Of a stretch of 32,192 bases of DNA, positions 16,421-24,575 are shown in pieces. The position numbers were made by a program, and so were the translations under genes. The notes under the pieces are model-generated. The model was given only the letters and a program-made list of their open reading frames with translations. It did no database searches and had not been told where the DNA came from. The number at the start of each line of letters is the position of its first letter. Position 1 is the first letter of the stretch. The stretch covers positions 1 to 32,192 of the forward strand of contig JBKHBN010000020.1 in NCBI GenBank assembly GCA_046542355.1. The letters are read 5' to 3'. This stretch comes from UBA1672 sp046542355. GTDB lineage: Bacteria > Pseudomonadota > Alphaproteobacteria > Micavibrionales > Micavibrionaceae.

Positions 16421-17089
16421 CTAGTCATTATAGGTCGGCTTCCTGTTAAGCCTGTTAGGATCCTTGTATACAAACAAGCCATCTTTGTGCTTGATACCAG
16501 TCGTCAGATAAAACAACTCCACCTCGGTGATCATATTTTGCTGATCCACAACGCGCCATTTCTTCAGGCTAAACGGCTCTTTATCAAAAGCAAACGTAAT
16601 TGATCCGGCATCAGGCTCCTCTGCCTGCACGACTTTAACCTGCAAAAGATTATTCGCCCACTTCGCATCCTTGACAATCAGATCATCATTCAAAGAAAAA
16701 TCATCCCGCAAAAAGAACGTCGCCAACGTCGAGCGAATAGGCGCGTTGGTTTGCTCTTCCAGTTCTCCATCATAAAAATAGATAAACATCCCATCGGCAA
16801 CAACAAAACTCTTGCTGGGCGGATCATAATCAAAACGCACCTTACCCGGACGATCAAGATAAAACGTTCCCACCAGTTGAAACCCGTCATGCGTCGTTTG
16901 TACAAACCGCGCCTGCGCTGTTTTCATATTCTGCAAATAAGCCTCGGCCTTGGCGATATCCTCAATGCTGGCCTCACGTAGCCCCATATCTTTAGCAAAA
17001 GATATACCCACGCTGCCAAAGAAAATACTGATCAAAACCACCACAGCAAAAGCTCGTGCCAAAATCCTTGTAGAAACCCGTATGATCAT
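16421..17089 (-). CDS. lolA: Outer-membrane lipoprotein carrier protein LolA
   Basis: This 222-residue periplasmic chaperone takes lipoproteins from LolCDE to the outer membrane. It has a signal peptide (hydrophobic about 12-30, cleavage near SFA, residue 32). The LolA fold is indicated by YLQNMKTAQARFVQTTHDGF, GTFYLDRPGKVRFDYDPPSK, FVVADGMFIYFYDGELEEQT and a C-terminal LKKWRVVDQQNMITEVELF. The length is normal. It follows ftsK with a 188-base gap, the order seen in many alphaproteobacteria. Confidence 0.93.
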   Translation of the reverse strand: MIIRVSTRILARAFAVVVLISIFFGSVGISFAKDMGLREASIEDIAKAEAYLQNMKTAQARFVQTTHDGFQLVGTFYLDRPGKVRFDYDPPSKSFVVADGMFIYFYDGELEEQTNAPIRSTLATFFLRDDFSLNDDLIVKDAKWANNLLQVKVVQAEEPDAGSITFAFDKEPFSLKKWRVVDQQNMITEVELFYLTTGIKHKDGLFVYKDPNRLNRKPTYND

Positions 17090-17277
17090 TATGAATAATC
17101 CTTACACATTATTAATTCGAGAAAAAGACTATCAGCTCTATCCCTCATAGCAAGATTTTAATATTATTTTCGAAAAAAAATAAAAGATAAATAACCACAG
17201 ATACTGCAAAAAATATTGCAAAAAGAGAAGCGTATATACAAAATATTACACAGTCTTCCTGCATATTTCCCACAAAG

Positions 17278-19857
17278 CTATGCACCGCTGTGATCACTCA
17301 CAAGGATCTGCCGCTTGCCAGCCCCATTAGCAGGCGAAATAACGCCCTGACGCTCCATCTCCTCAACGATACGCGCCGCGCGGTTATACCCTATTTGCAA
17401 GTGCCTTTGAATAAAACTTGTGGATACTTTACCCTCCCGCGTAATCACAGACACGGCACGATCATAAAGCTCGTCAACCTGATTATCACCATTGCTGCTA
17501 CCGCCAAACATAGCGTTCATCACTTCGCTGCCGCCAAAATCACCCTCTTCGCTCGTCACATCGTCTATATAGGACGGTGTACCCTGAGAACGAAGAAAAT
17601 GTGCGACCTTTTCAACATCATCATCAGAGACAAACGGTCCGTGTACACGTGTAATACGCCCGCCCGGAGCCATATACAGCATATCTCCCATACCAAGAAG
17701 CTGCTCTGCACCCGCATCACCGAGAATCGTACGGCTATCGATCTTGGATGTAACCTGAAAGGAAATCCGCGTTGGGAAATTCGCCTTAACCACGCCGGTA
17801 ATCACATCCACAGACGGGCGCTGCGTCGCCATAATAAGGTGCAACCCCGCAGCACGAGCCATCTGTGCCAGACGTTGAATAGCATTTTCTACATCCTTGC
17901 CAGCCACCAGCATCAAATCCGCGAATTCATCAACCACAATAACAATATAAGGCAACTCCTCCAGCGCCATTTCGCGATCCTCAAATGTCGGCTTACCGCT
18001 CTCGGGATCAAATCCGGTCTGCACTTTGTGCATGATCGTCTCTCCCTTCTTAAGGGCGCTGCGAATGCGCTGATTATACCCTTCAATATTGCGTACACCA
18101 AGTTTAGACATGTTGCGATAACGCTCTTCCATTTCATGCACAGCCCATTTAAGCGAAACAACCGCCTTACCCGGCTCCGTCACAACAGGAGAGAGTAAAT
18201 GCGGAATATCATCATAAACAGACAGCTCCAGCATCTTGGGGTCTATCATGATAAAGCGGCATTTTTCAGGCGGCAAACGATAGAGCAGTGACATAATCAT
18301 CGTGTTAACCGCCACCGACTTACCCGAACCCGTTGTACCCGCTACCAGCAAATGCGGCATCTTGGCCAAATCTGCAAGTACGGCCTGCCCACCAATATCT
18401 TTGCCCAAAACCAAGGGCAGTTTTGCAGAAGTCTTCTCATAAAGCCGGGATTGCAGCATCTCGCGCATATAAACCACCTGACGGCGTTTATTCGGCAACT
18501 CAATCCCGATCACATTACGCCCCGGAACAACCGCACAACGCACGGAAATAGCGGACATAGAGCGCGCAATATCATCGCTCAAGGAAATAACACGTGCCGT
18601 CTTTGTCCCTGGCGCAGGCTCCAGCTCATAAAGCGTTACAACCGGGCCGGGATTAATACTGACAATGTCACCGCGAATATTGAAATCTTCCAAAACGCTG
18701 CGCAAAAGCTCGGCATTCCGGCGCAAAGCATCCTCATTAAGAGCCGAACTTTTAACCTCAGGCGGAACCTCTTGAATCATATTCACAGATGGATACTCCC
18801 AGGCACTCTCTTCATCAGCAAGCGCAAAACGCTGCTGCGTAGAATCCGGTTTTTTCTTCACCGGTTTTTTTTCGGAGTGCGGCTTAGGCTTAACAACCGG
18901 AATATTGGTGTTCTGATTAGACACAGGCTGCGCACTACGCGCAGGTGATACCATCTCGGCCTCATCACTCTTCTCGGCTTTACGTGCCAGACGAATAGAA
19001 GAAACCGGCTTTTCTATGCGCGCTTTTTCATTTTTATCCTGCTCTTCTCGCCACGCCGCTTCACGCGCCTGCAAAATTTGCGCGCGTTCTTCCTTCATAG
19101 CCTGCAACTTGTCCACAAGCCCCAAACGCAAAGGCTCCGGCGCATATTCCGGCGCATTATAATGCATCACCCAATTGTAGAAACGATGCATCATGGAAAC
19201 AACGCCAACAACAATCGAATAAACCAGAACCTTTACACGAAACCACGCAGAGGCAATCTCATGACCGCGAACCGCCGCCCCGTATAACAAAAAAGCACCC
19301 GCAAAAAACCCGAAAAATAGACGCACAGCCATATAGGCATGAGGTATCTTAAGCCCTTCAAGAACGGGAACCAGGCGCTCTAGAACCAAAACACCGACAG
19401 CACTGTCAAGCGCATAAGAAAAACCGTCCAACAACGCGGGGGCACGAACAAAAGCCACCGCGCCAAACAAACAGCACAACAAAAGTGCCGCACTGCGTAG
19501 CATAACCGGACGAACAGATTGACGCTTAAAAATACGCACAGCCCAGACAAGCAACACCACTCCCGGAACAAAAGCGGCAAGACCGAGCGTCTGCAACATA
19601 ATATCCGCAAGCCACGCCCCGTTTTCCCCGCCCATATTTCCAACGCTGCCAGACACAACATCCGATGCCGTATTCCATGACGGATCGCTCTTTTGATAAC
19701 TCAACAAAGCTGCCACCAAGAAACTGCCTGCACAAAAAACTGCCAAAGCCACAACATCAACCAGTCGCCGGGCGACAAAAACCTGCAGAGCCTCGGGAAG
19801 AAAAGATGAAAGAGCTTTTGATTTGCGAGATCGCTTGATTTGACGTGAACGAGCCAT
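17278..19857 (-). CDS. ftsK: DNA translocase FtsK
   Basis: This 859-residue septal protein couples division with chromosome dimer resolution. Several N-terminal membrane helices lie within about residues 30-215. A charged linker follows (about 245-350). Then come the alpha/beta motor (LEPAPGTKTARVISLSDDIA; Walker A GTTGSGKS near 505-512; Walker B IVIVVDEFADLM) and the gamma winged-helix domain at the C-terminus (VSTSFIQRHLQIGYNRAARI), which reads KOPS sites. It is complete, with a shorter linker than E. coli FtsK, as usual in alphaproteobacteria. lolA and recR follow on the same strand. Confidence 0.97.
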   Translation of the reverse strand: MARSRQIKRSRKSKALSSFLPEALQVFVARRLVDVVALAVFCAGSFLVAALLSYQKSDPSWNTASDVVSGSVGNMGGENGAWLADIMLQTLGLAAFVPGVVLLVWAVRIFKRQSVRPVMLRSAALLLCCLFGAVAFVRAPALLDGFSYALDSAVGVLVLERLVPVLEGLKIPHAYMAVRLFFGFFAGAFLLYGAAVRGHEIASAWFRVKVLVYSIVVGVVSMMHRFYNWVMHYNAPEYAPEPLRLGLVDKLQAMKEERAQILQAREAAWREEQDKNEKARIEKPVSSIRLARKAEKSDEAEMVSPARSAQPVSNQNTNIPVVKPKPHSEKKPVKKKPDSTQQRFALADEESAWEYPSVNMIQEVPPEVKSSALNEDALRRNAELLRSVLEDFNIRGDIVSINPGPVVTLYELEPAPGTKTARVISLSDDIARSMSAISVRCAVVPGRNVIGIELPNKRRQVVYMREMLQSRLYEKTSAKLPLVLGKDIGGQAVLADLAKMPHLLVAGTTGSGKSVAVNTMIMSLLYRLPPEKCRFIMIDPKMLELSVYDDIPHLLSPVVTEPGKAVVSLKWAVHEMEERYRNMSKLGVRNIEGYNQRIRSALKKGETIMHKVQTGFDPESGKPTFEDREMALEELPYIVIVVDEFADLMLVAGKDVENAIQRLAQMARAAGLHLIMATQRPSVDVITGVVKANFPTRISFQVTSKIDSRTILGDAGAEQLLGMGDMLYMAPGGRITRVHGPFVSDDDVEKVAHFLRSQGTPSYIDDVTSEEGDFGGSEVMNAMFGGSSNGDNQVDELYDRAVSVITREGKVSTSFIQRHLQIGYNRAARIVEEMERQGVISPANGAGKRQILVSDHSGA

Positions 19858-20053
19858 AAAAATTCAACCTTCTTGTAAATATATGATAGACATGGCGCGT
19901 CTACCGATTTGAACAGGGATCACCCCTTCCAGAAACACGCAATTAAATGCGCAAAAAAACCGCGTCACACAAGAAAAAGCGTGCCACTGCGGCATTATAC
20001 CCTGTATATCGCGGAAAATTCAATACACCGCCGCACGTAAAAAGAAACACATT

Positions 20054-20085
20054 GTGGGAAATAGCCACAGTGGGAAATAGCCACA
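20054..20085. repeat. Two tandem 16-base repeats
   Basis: GTGGGAAATAGCCACA occurs twice with no gap (20054-20069 and 20070-20085). Each copy carries short inverted arms (GTGG/CCAC), so the pair could be an operator or a slippage product. It lies in the 337-base gap between ftsK and the divergent small gene. Confidence 0.85.
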
Positions 20086-20102
20086 AAACCAGGAAAAAGC
20101 AA

Positions 20103-20135
20103 TTATTAACCATTTATTAACCATTTATTAACCAT
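20103..20135 (+). promoter_or_regulatory. Tandem CtrA-type boxes
   Basis: Three perfect 11-base copies of TTATTAACCAT place TTAA at 20106, 20117 and 20128. Each neighbouring pair forms TTAA-N7-TTAA(C), the CtrA consensus of alphaproteobacteria, giving two overlapping full sites. They lie about 60 bases upstream of the gene at 20195 and about 250 bases from ftsK. The rest of the 19858-20194 gap shows no gene. Confidence 0.6.
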
Positions 20136-20194
20136 TCGCAGCTAATATACCGCCACATTAACTGAGTACAATTTCATATTATGGGGTACGTAAG

Positions 20195-20542
20195 ATGACG
20201 AACATACTTAATGTACTGGAAAAGCTGTTCACAAAAAAAACGGGTGAAGATAAAAAGAATCCAGATAAACAATCAAGATACAACATATATATTTACGGCT
20301 GTCCATCAAACAACCGCCACAACACTCACTGGCGTAAAGTCGGCGCTACGAACAACATAAGCGACGCCATAACACAAGCAAAAATACTGCATAAAAAACA
20401 GGAATATGAACGGGTAGAAATACAAAAACACGCCTACTCAAAAGAGCACGGCCACTACATCCCCTGCACATTTAAGACGTTCGAGAAAAAACGCCCCTCA
20501 ATATGGGAAAATTTCAAACGCTCAATGTCAATTTCTTCATAA
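20195..20542 (+). CDS. Unknown small protein under CtrA-type boxes
   Basis: I do not recognise this 115-residue protein. It has a lysine-rich N-terminal third (about 1-28) and then a compact region (about 29-100) with RYNIYIYGCPSNNRHNTHWR, KVGATNNISDAITQAKILHK, YERVEIQKHAYS and CTFKTFEKK. This looks like a small alpha/beta domain. No signal peptide or membrane segment is present. The ATG follows GGGGTACG at a plausible distance. The tandem TTAA-N7-TTAA array upstream suggests cell-cycle or differentiation-linked control. It is convergent with the next gene. Confidence 0.7.
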   Translation: MTNILNVLEKLFTKKTGEDKKNPDKQSRYNIYIYGCPSNNRHNTHWRKVGATNNISDAITQAKILHKKQEYERVEIQKHAYSKEHGHYIPCTFKTFEKKRPSIWENFKRSMSISS

Positions 20543-20552
20543 AACAGGCAAT

Positions 20553-20891
20553 CTAGTCCAAAACGCCCAAAGGATCCTGAACAACCAGCTGCCCCAACTG
20601 TTCAAAAACATTGGCATTTTCATTCATCTGATCGCGAATCGGCTCATTTTGTTCCGCCAAAGCTCTGAAGAAACCGGCAGCATCCGTAAGAAGACGCCCG
20701 GCAAGTTCCGCATGTGACGTGTCTTCCAGCCGCCCCTGTGGTTCATTAACAATCAAATCGCTCATTTGCTCAAAAACAGTGGCGTTCTCATTCATCTGCT
20801 CTTTCAATTCTTCGTTTTGCTCAGCAAGCGTCCGGAAAAAGGTCGCGGCATCAACGAGAAGTTTACTGGCAAGTTCAGCGTGCGTTGGCAT
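20553..20891 (-). CDS. Unknown protein made of two tandem repeats
   Basis: This 112-residue protein consists of two copies of a roughly 53-residue unit, 4-56 and 60-112. The units share HAELA, LL.DAA.FFR.LAEQNE and QMNENA.VFEQ; by my hand alignment 34 of 53 positions are identical. It is acidic, soluble and probably helical. I know no family for it. The repeat likely arose by internal duplication. It is convergent with the gene at 20195, ten bases away, and has about 300 bases of upstream sequence. Confidence 0.75.
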   Translation of the reverse strand: MPTHAELASKLLVDAATFFRTLAEQNEELKEQMNENATVFEQMSDLIVNEPQGRLEDTSHAELAGRLLTDAAGFFRALAEQNEPIRDQMNENANVFEQLGQLVVQDPLGVLD

Positions 20892-21192
20892 ATAATTATT
20901 CCTTAAAATTTAAACATAGTGAAAAGCTGAATTAAAAATAATTCCACATACTCAAGCCACCCTAGCACATACCCTACGCGCAAAGGCAAGCCCTAAATTT
21001 AATAATCCAAAGGAGTTGATACAAAAAAGATTTATAAGAAAAAAGCAAAAAACCTAGCCGCATCTAACTTCCAACCGGCATCAGATAGGAAGTGTAAACG
21101 ACGCCGTATATTTTAAGCCATATATTTTAAAATATCCTACATTACCAAAACAGATCAAAAAAGCTTAATAAATAGACTACAAACTCACCAAT
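20892..21192. other. AT-rich divergent gap with small palindromes
   Basis: This 301-base region separates the minus-strand repeat protein from the plus-strand accessory genes. TATATTTTAA occurs at 21107-21116 and 21121-21130, the second copy within a perfect palindrome ATATTTTAAAATAT (21122-21135). These could be operator or promoter elements. No gene is seen. Confidence 0.5.
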
Positions 21193-21544
21193 ATGATAGA
21201 ATTATGGGAAACAATGCACGTAACAACAGGGGGCCGATATTATAGATCAAGACAAATATCACTTCTATACATATTACAATGGAGAATTTTCAGGAACTCC
21301 AGAGGAAATTATTTTGACTCTTTTCGATCAAGCCCAGAAGAAACATCCGCAGAAGATGACCTTCGAACAATGGTGGAAAATTCAAAAACAACTGGGGAAA
21401 GAATACAGTTTATCTGTACCTGAACCCACAGACCCAAACGCTTATAAAGACCTTATGGATATTTTGGTATGTATGGGCGTTTTATTGCCAGACGATCCCG
21501 ATAAACTACAACCAGACGAAAGGCGATCGTTCTGCCATGAGTAA
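21193..21544 (+). pseudogene. Frameshifted small gene upstream of the HExxH protein
   Basis: An ATG at 21193 opens MIELWETMHVTTG and then leaves frame at a run of five G (21229-21233). Dropping one G joins it to an open frame that reads ADIIDQDKYHFYTYYNGEFS and continues in protein-like sequence to the stop at 21542-21544. The joined product would be about 116 residues and acidic, with MTFEQWWKIQKQLGKEYSLS and an Asp/Pro-rich end. No ATG or GTG opens the second frame before 21314, where a TTG occurs. It may be a real frameshift, a sequencing error or a slippage switch. The end overlaps the next gene by eight bases, which implies coupling. Function unknown; a partner, chaperone or immunity role is speculation. 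Confidence 0.55.
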
Positions 21545-23381
21545 TAACCCACGAAAAGATCTAACACACGAAGACGGAGTCTTGAAATACCATGGTGTAC
21601 CGATTGAGCCGGAACACATATCCCCGGCAGGGGCTTTAAATGTCAATGACCGACGCGTCCAGATGGTAAACGCACTTTTAAGCGATGGATCAGCAACCGT
21701 TGATCAAATCAACAGAGCAACCTTCGGAGAATGGCCGCCCAAAGGACTGGATATTGTCATAGAAAACACGCAGCGCGTTACATTCGCTGAATTAGTCGAT
21801 GATCTTGGTGAGTACCAATCAAAACAAGCCATGGAAACCCTACTCAAAATGCATCTTGCTGAAGCAACAATGGAGGGACCCGATCGAATAGTTACCCTAA
21901 ACCTTCTTCCCCTTCAGATAATACCCAGGCTAAATGAAAAAAGTAACATAGTAGAAGCCGTTCGTCATGAAACCCTCCACATAATAACAGGAGACGGTGC
22001 TGATGGTGCAACACAGATCTATGGACACGACGGAGGATATGAAGTTCTTCAAAGCCAAATGTCTCTTGAAAATGGAGATCCTGTTGCAAAAATTTTTGAT
22101 GAACACACAAACACAAGATATTTGACCAGGGAAAGCCCGGAACGATTAGAATTTATTAAATATATAAACGAAAGCCAAGAGCTTCAAGCCCATATGGGCT
22201 CAACAATCGCAGAAGGCTACCAATCATGGGGACGGGTTCCCAACACCAAAGAACAGTTTTTTGTGGCCATGAAAAACGCCGGTGTCGATATACCCGATCA
22301 AGTCATGGAGCAATTTAAAGGCTCGCCAACCCTGAAAGAAACACAGCACATTTTTTCAGGACAACCCCTTTCAGACGCACCTTTCGTAAGAAAGATTAAC
22401 CTTTCACAGAGCATACTAACCGATGCCGGAAAAGCCGAATTCTGGAATGAAGGCATGACCAGACTCTATGCAGACTATCTCGAAGGACTGGGCGATGGCC
22501 CGGGGCGCGCCCGCTTCAACCTTGGAGCAAACCCCCGCCCCGCACTAAAAGCACAGGCGATGCAAAAAGTAATTGATCGAACAGCGATTTTTGCTACAGA
22601 AGATCAAGCCCTAAACGCTCTTGTAAATAGAGATCCCAGATACAAGGACATGATCGAACCCGGCGTTTATGACAAAGCCAAGCCCGCCGATTTAAAAAGG
22701 CAAGTAGGCAAAATCGGCGCATTTCTGGAACGCATAGGAAAGAATTCCGGAATTGTCAACGGCATCATCATTGGCGGCGCGGCGGGTGCGCTAACTCTGG
22801 CACTTACAAGAGATCCGGCACAAGCCGCCGAAACAACCTTTGAAGCAGCCGTCCCATATGGCGAAGCTGCCCTTGAGGCGGCCAGATTTAATCGAGAGGC
22901 TGCCGTACGCGCAGCCCAAACAGAAACAGGGGCAACAATCGGCGGCTTGGCAGGGGGCGCTACCGGGGCAACAATCGGCTCAGCCATAATGCCCGGCGCC
23001 GGAACACTTATCGGCGGAATTGTAGGAGGCCTCGGTGGAGGAATTGGTGGTAGTATTGTCACCGGTTATTTACTTGATATAGAGGAAAATTTTTCAACGA
23101 CGCTTCCTCCGGGAATAAAAGCCGAGCTGATGGAAATGGGCGCAACAGAAAACACCTCCTGTTTAAACAGCGCAACCATCCACTTGCAAGAGCCCTCAGA
23201 ACTCCCAGCCACTCTCATGGCTTCACACTATGACACATATGCAGGAGATCCAGACCTCGCAGCGCAGGCAGCACAAGCAGGAGTGAACATAACTCCGGCC
23301 ATACTAGACGTTCCACCCTCACCACACCAGCTCGCAGAGCCAGATAGCCCCGCCCATTCAACCATCGCCTTCAATCAATAA
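21537..23381 (+). CDS. HExxH-motif protein with glycine-zipper membrane segments
   Basis: I do not recognise a family for this 614-residue protein. HETLH at 144-148 is a zinc-protease HExxH motif in a plausible helix (VEAVRHETLHIITGD). Candidate third ligands are E226 (IAEGYQSW) and E305 (FWNEGMTRLYADYL); the latter resembles the NEG-type ligand of several metallopeptidases. Toward the C-terminus are a hydrophobic glycine-rich segment (405-424) and a long glycine zipper (about 465-513, including GGIVGGLGGGIGGSIVTGYL), typical of membrane-inserting segments. The tail (about 520-614) is soluble and proline-rich. There is no signal peptide. The start overlaps the upstream small gene by eight bases. 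A toxin or effector delivered to membranes is one reading; a structural or envelope protein is another. Confidence 0.75.
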   Translation: MSNNPRKDLTHEDGVLKYHGVPIEPEHISPAGALNVNDRRVQMVNALLSDGSATVDQINRATFGEWPPKGLDIVIENTQRVTFAELVDDLGEYQSKQAMETLLKMHLAEATMEGPDRIVTLNLLPLQIIPRLNEKSNIVEAVRHETLHIITGDGADGATQIYGHDGGYEVLQSQMSLENGDPVAKIFDEHTNTRYLTRESPERLEFIKYINESQELQAHMGSTIAEGYQSWGRVPNTKEQFFVAMKNAGVDIPDQVMEQFKGSPTLKETQHIFSGQPLSDAPFVRKINLSQSILTDAGKAEFWNEGMTRLYADYLEGLGDGPGRARFNLGANPRPALKAQAMQKVIDRTAIFATEDQALNALVNRDPRYKDMIEPGVYDKAKPADLKRQVGKIGAFLERIGKNSGIVNGIIIGGAAGALTLALTRDPAQAAETTFEAAVPYGEAALEAARFNREAAVRAAQTETGATIGGLAGGATGATIGSAIMPGAGTLIGGIVGGLGGGIGGSIVTGYLLDIEENFSTTLPPGIKAELMEMGATENTSCLNSATIHLQEPSELPATLMASHYDTYAGDPDLAAQAAQAGVNITPAILDVPPSPHQLAEPDSPAHSTIAFNQ

Positions 23382-23409
23382 ATATCAAAGCAAAAAACAA
23401 AGGCAGATA

Positions 23410-24276
23410 TCACTTTTGCCCCAAGCGGAACGGCGCAGCCTCATACGCGCCAAGCATCTTGACATATTTCGCATAAAACCCCAGCTCTTCAAGCGCATTC
23501 CTGAAGGCCTGTGTTTCAGGATGCCCTTCAATATCACAGAAAAATCGCGCCGCCTGGAAATTCTCATCCACATAGGATTCGAGCTTGGTCAAACTCAGGC
23601 CATTTGTCGCAAACCCGCCAAGCGCCTTATACAAAGCCGCAGGAATATGCCGCACCTCAAACAACAGGCTAGTCATGACATTTTTATTTCTTACATCAGG
23701 AAAATGCGGCTCCCGGCATAAAATGAGAAACCGCGTCGTATTATGAGCACGATCCTCTACGCGCTCCTCGATAACCTCAAGACCATAAATCTCCGCCGCC
23801 AGCACAGAAGCAATCGCTGCGTGCGAGGGATCCCCGATATGAACCACCTCCTGCGCAGCCCCCGCCGTATCATCATGAACATGCGCCCGGGCATCAATCC
23901 CGTTAATAAAATTTCGACACTGAGGAATAGCATGAACATGGCTGTGAATATGCTTGATATCTTCTATCCTCGCCCCGGGCAAACCAAGCAACATGTGATT
24001 CACAGGCTGAAAATGCTCACCGATAATAAATAAATCGCCCTGCGGCATCAGATGATGAACATCCGCAACGCGCCCTGCAATCGTATTATCAATAGGAATC
24101 ATCGCCAGATCGCTTGCGCCCTCCATCACCGCATCAAAGGTCTGATCAAAAGAAACACATGGCACCGTCTCCAGATCAGGAAAAACCGTACGGCACGCCA
24201 TATCCGAATAAGCCCCGCGCATACCCTGAAAAGCAATTGTTTTATATTTTTCCAAGATCATAACCATGTCACTCAT
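23410..24276 (-). CDS. pheA: Prephenate dehydratase
   Basis: This 288-residue enzyme converts prephenate to phenylpyruvate in phenylalanine synthesis. The catalytic domain (about 12-190) has IAFQGMRGAYSD, IPIDNTIAGRV and the TRF motif at 181-183 (HNTTRFLI). The C-terminal ACT domain (about 200-280) senses phenylalanine: PAALYKALGGF and TKLESYVDENF, where the enterobacterial ESRP motif is replaced by ESYV, as in alphaproteobacterial forms. There is no chorismate mutase domain. The ATG at 24276 has AGGAAA just upstream and is preferred to a GTG at 24324. It is convergent with the HExxH gene. Confidence 0.95.
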   Translation of the reverse strand: MSDMVMILEKYKTIAFQGMRGAYSDMACRTVFPDLETVPCVSFDQTFDAVMEGASDLAMIPIDNTIAGRVADVHHLMPQGDLFIIGEHFQPVNHMLLGLPGARIEDIKHIHSHVHAIPQCRNFINGIDARAHVHDDTAGAAQEVVHIGDPSHAAIASVLAAEIYGLEVIEERVEDRAHNTTRFLILCREPHFPDVRNKNVMTSLLFEVRHIPAALYKALGGFATNGLSLTKLESYVDENFQAARFFCDIEGHPETQAFRNALEELGFYAKYVKMLGAYEAAPFRLGQK

Positions 24277-24383
24277 ATTTCCTGTTTCTCCATTGCGGCT
24301 GCTCTTGTATAGTAACCTGCTCACGGATTTGCAAATAAAAGATCAAAAACAGAAACACGACAACATCTAAGGTCAGGCTAAAA

Positions 24384-24575
24384 ATGTCCAGCTATGGAAG
24401 AAGCAAAGCATTCGCAGCGATTATAATCACACTGTTTACGATCATCACCTTGCGTGTGATCGCGACAATTCTTATTCCCGATGCACCGCCACAAAAGGCA
24501 CAAACAGAAAATAACAACCATCAAGGCGGTCAAAAACCGGAAAACGTAATAGGACAATTAAGCGCTGAAACATAA
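24384..24575 (+). CDS. Small single-pass membrane protein
   Basis: This frame of 63 residues has one N-terminal membrane helix (about 8-30) followed by a proline- and glutamine-rich soluble tail. It starts divergently from pheA and its last 46 bases overlap the 3' end of the opposite gene. The N-terminus (KAFAAIIITLFTI...IATILIPDAPPQ) resembles the start of membrane-anchored cytochrome c proteins often found next to pheA in this class, but no haem motif CxxCH follows. It may be a remnant or an independent small protein. Moderate support only. Confidence 0.45.
   Translation: MSSYGRSKAFAAIIITLFTIITLRVIATILIPDAPPQKAQTENNNHQGGQKPENVIGQLSAET

Noticed and set aside
17290..18198. 302-residue frame antisense to ftsK
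   Set aside because: It lies wholly opposite the FtsK motor domain, which has all its motifs; the frame has no recognisable protein features.
21892..22116. Small minus-strand frame inside the HExxH gene
   Set aside because: It is antisense to a longer, better supported gene and has no ribosome site.
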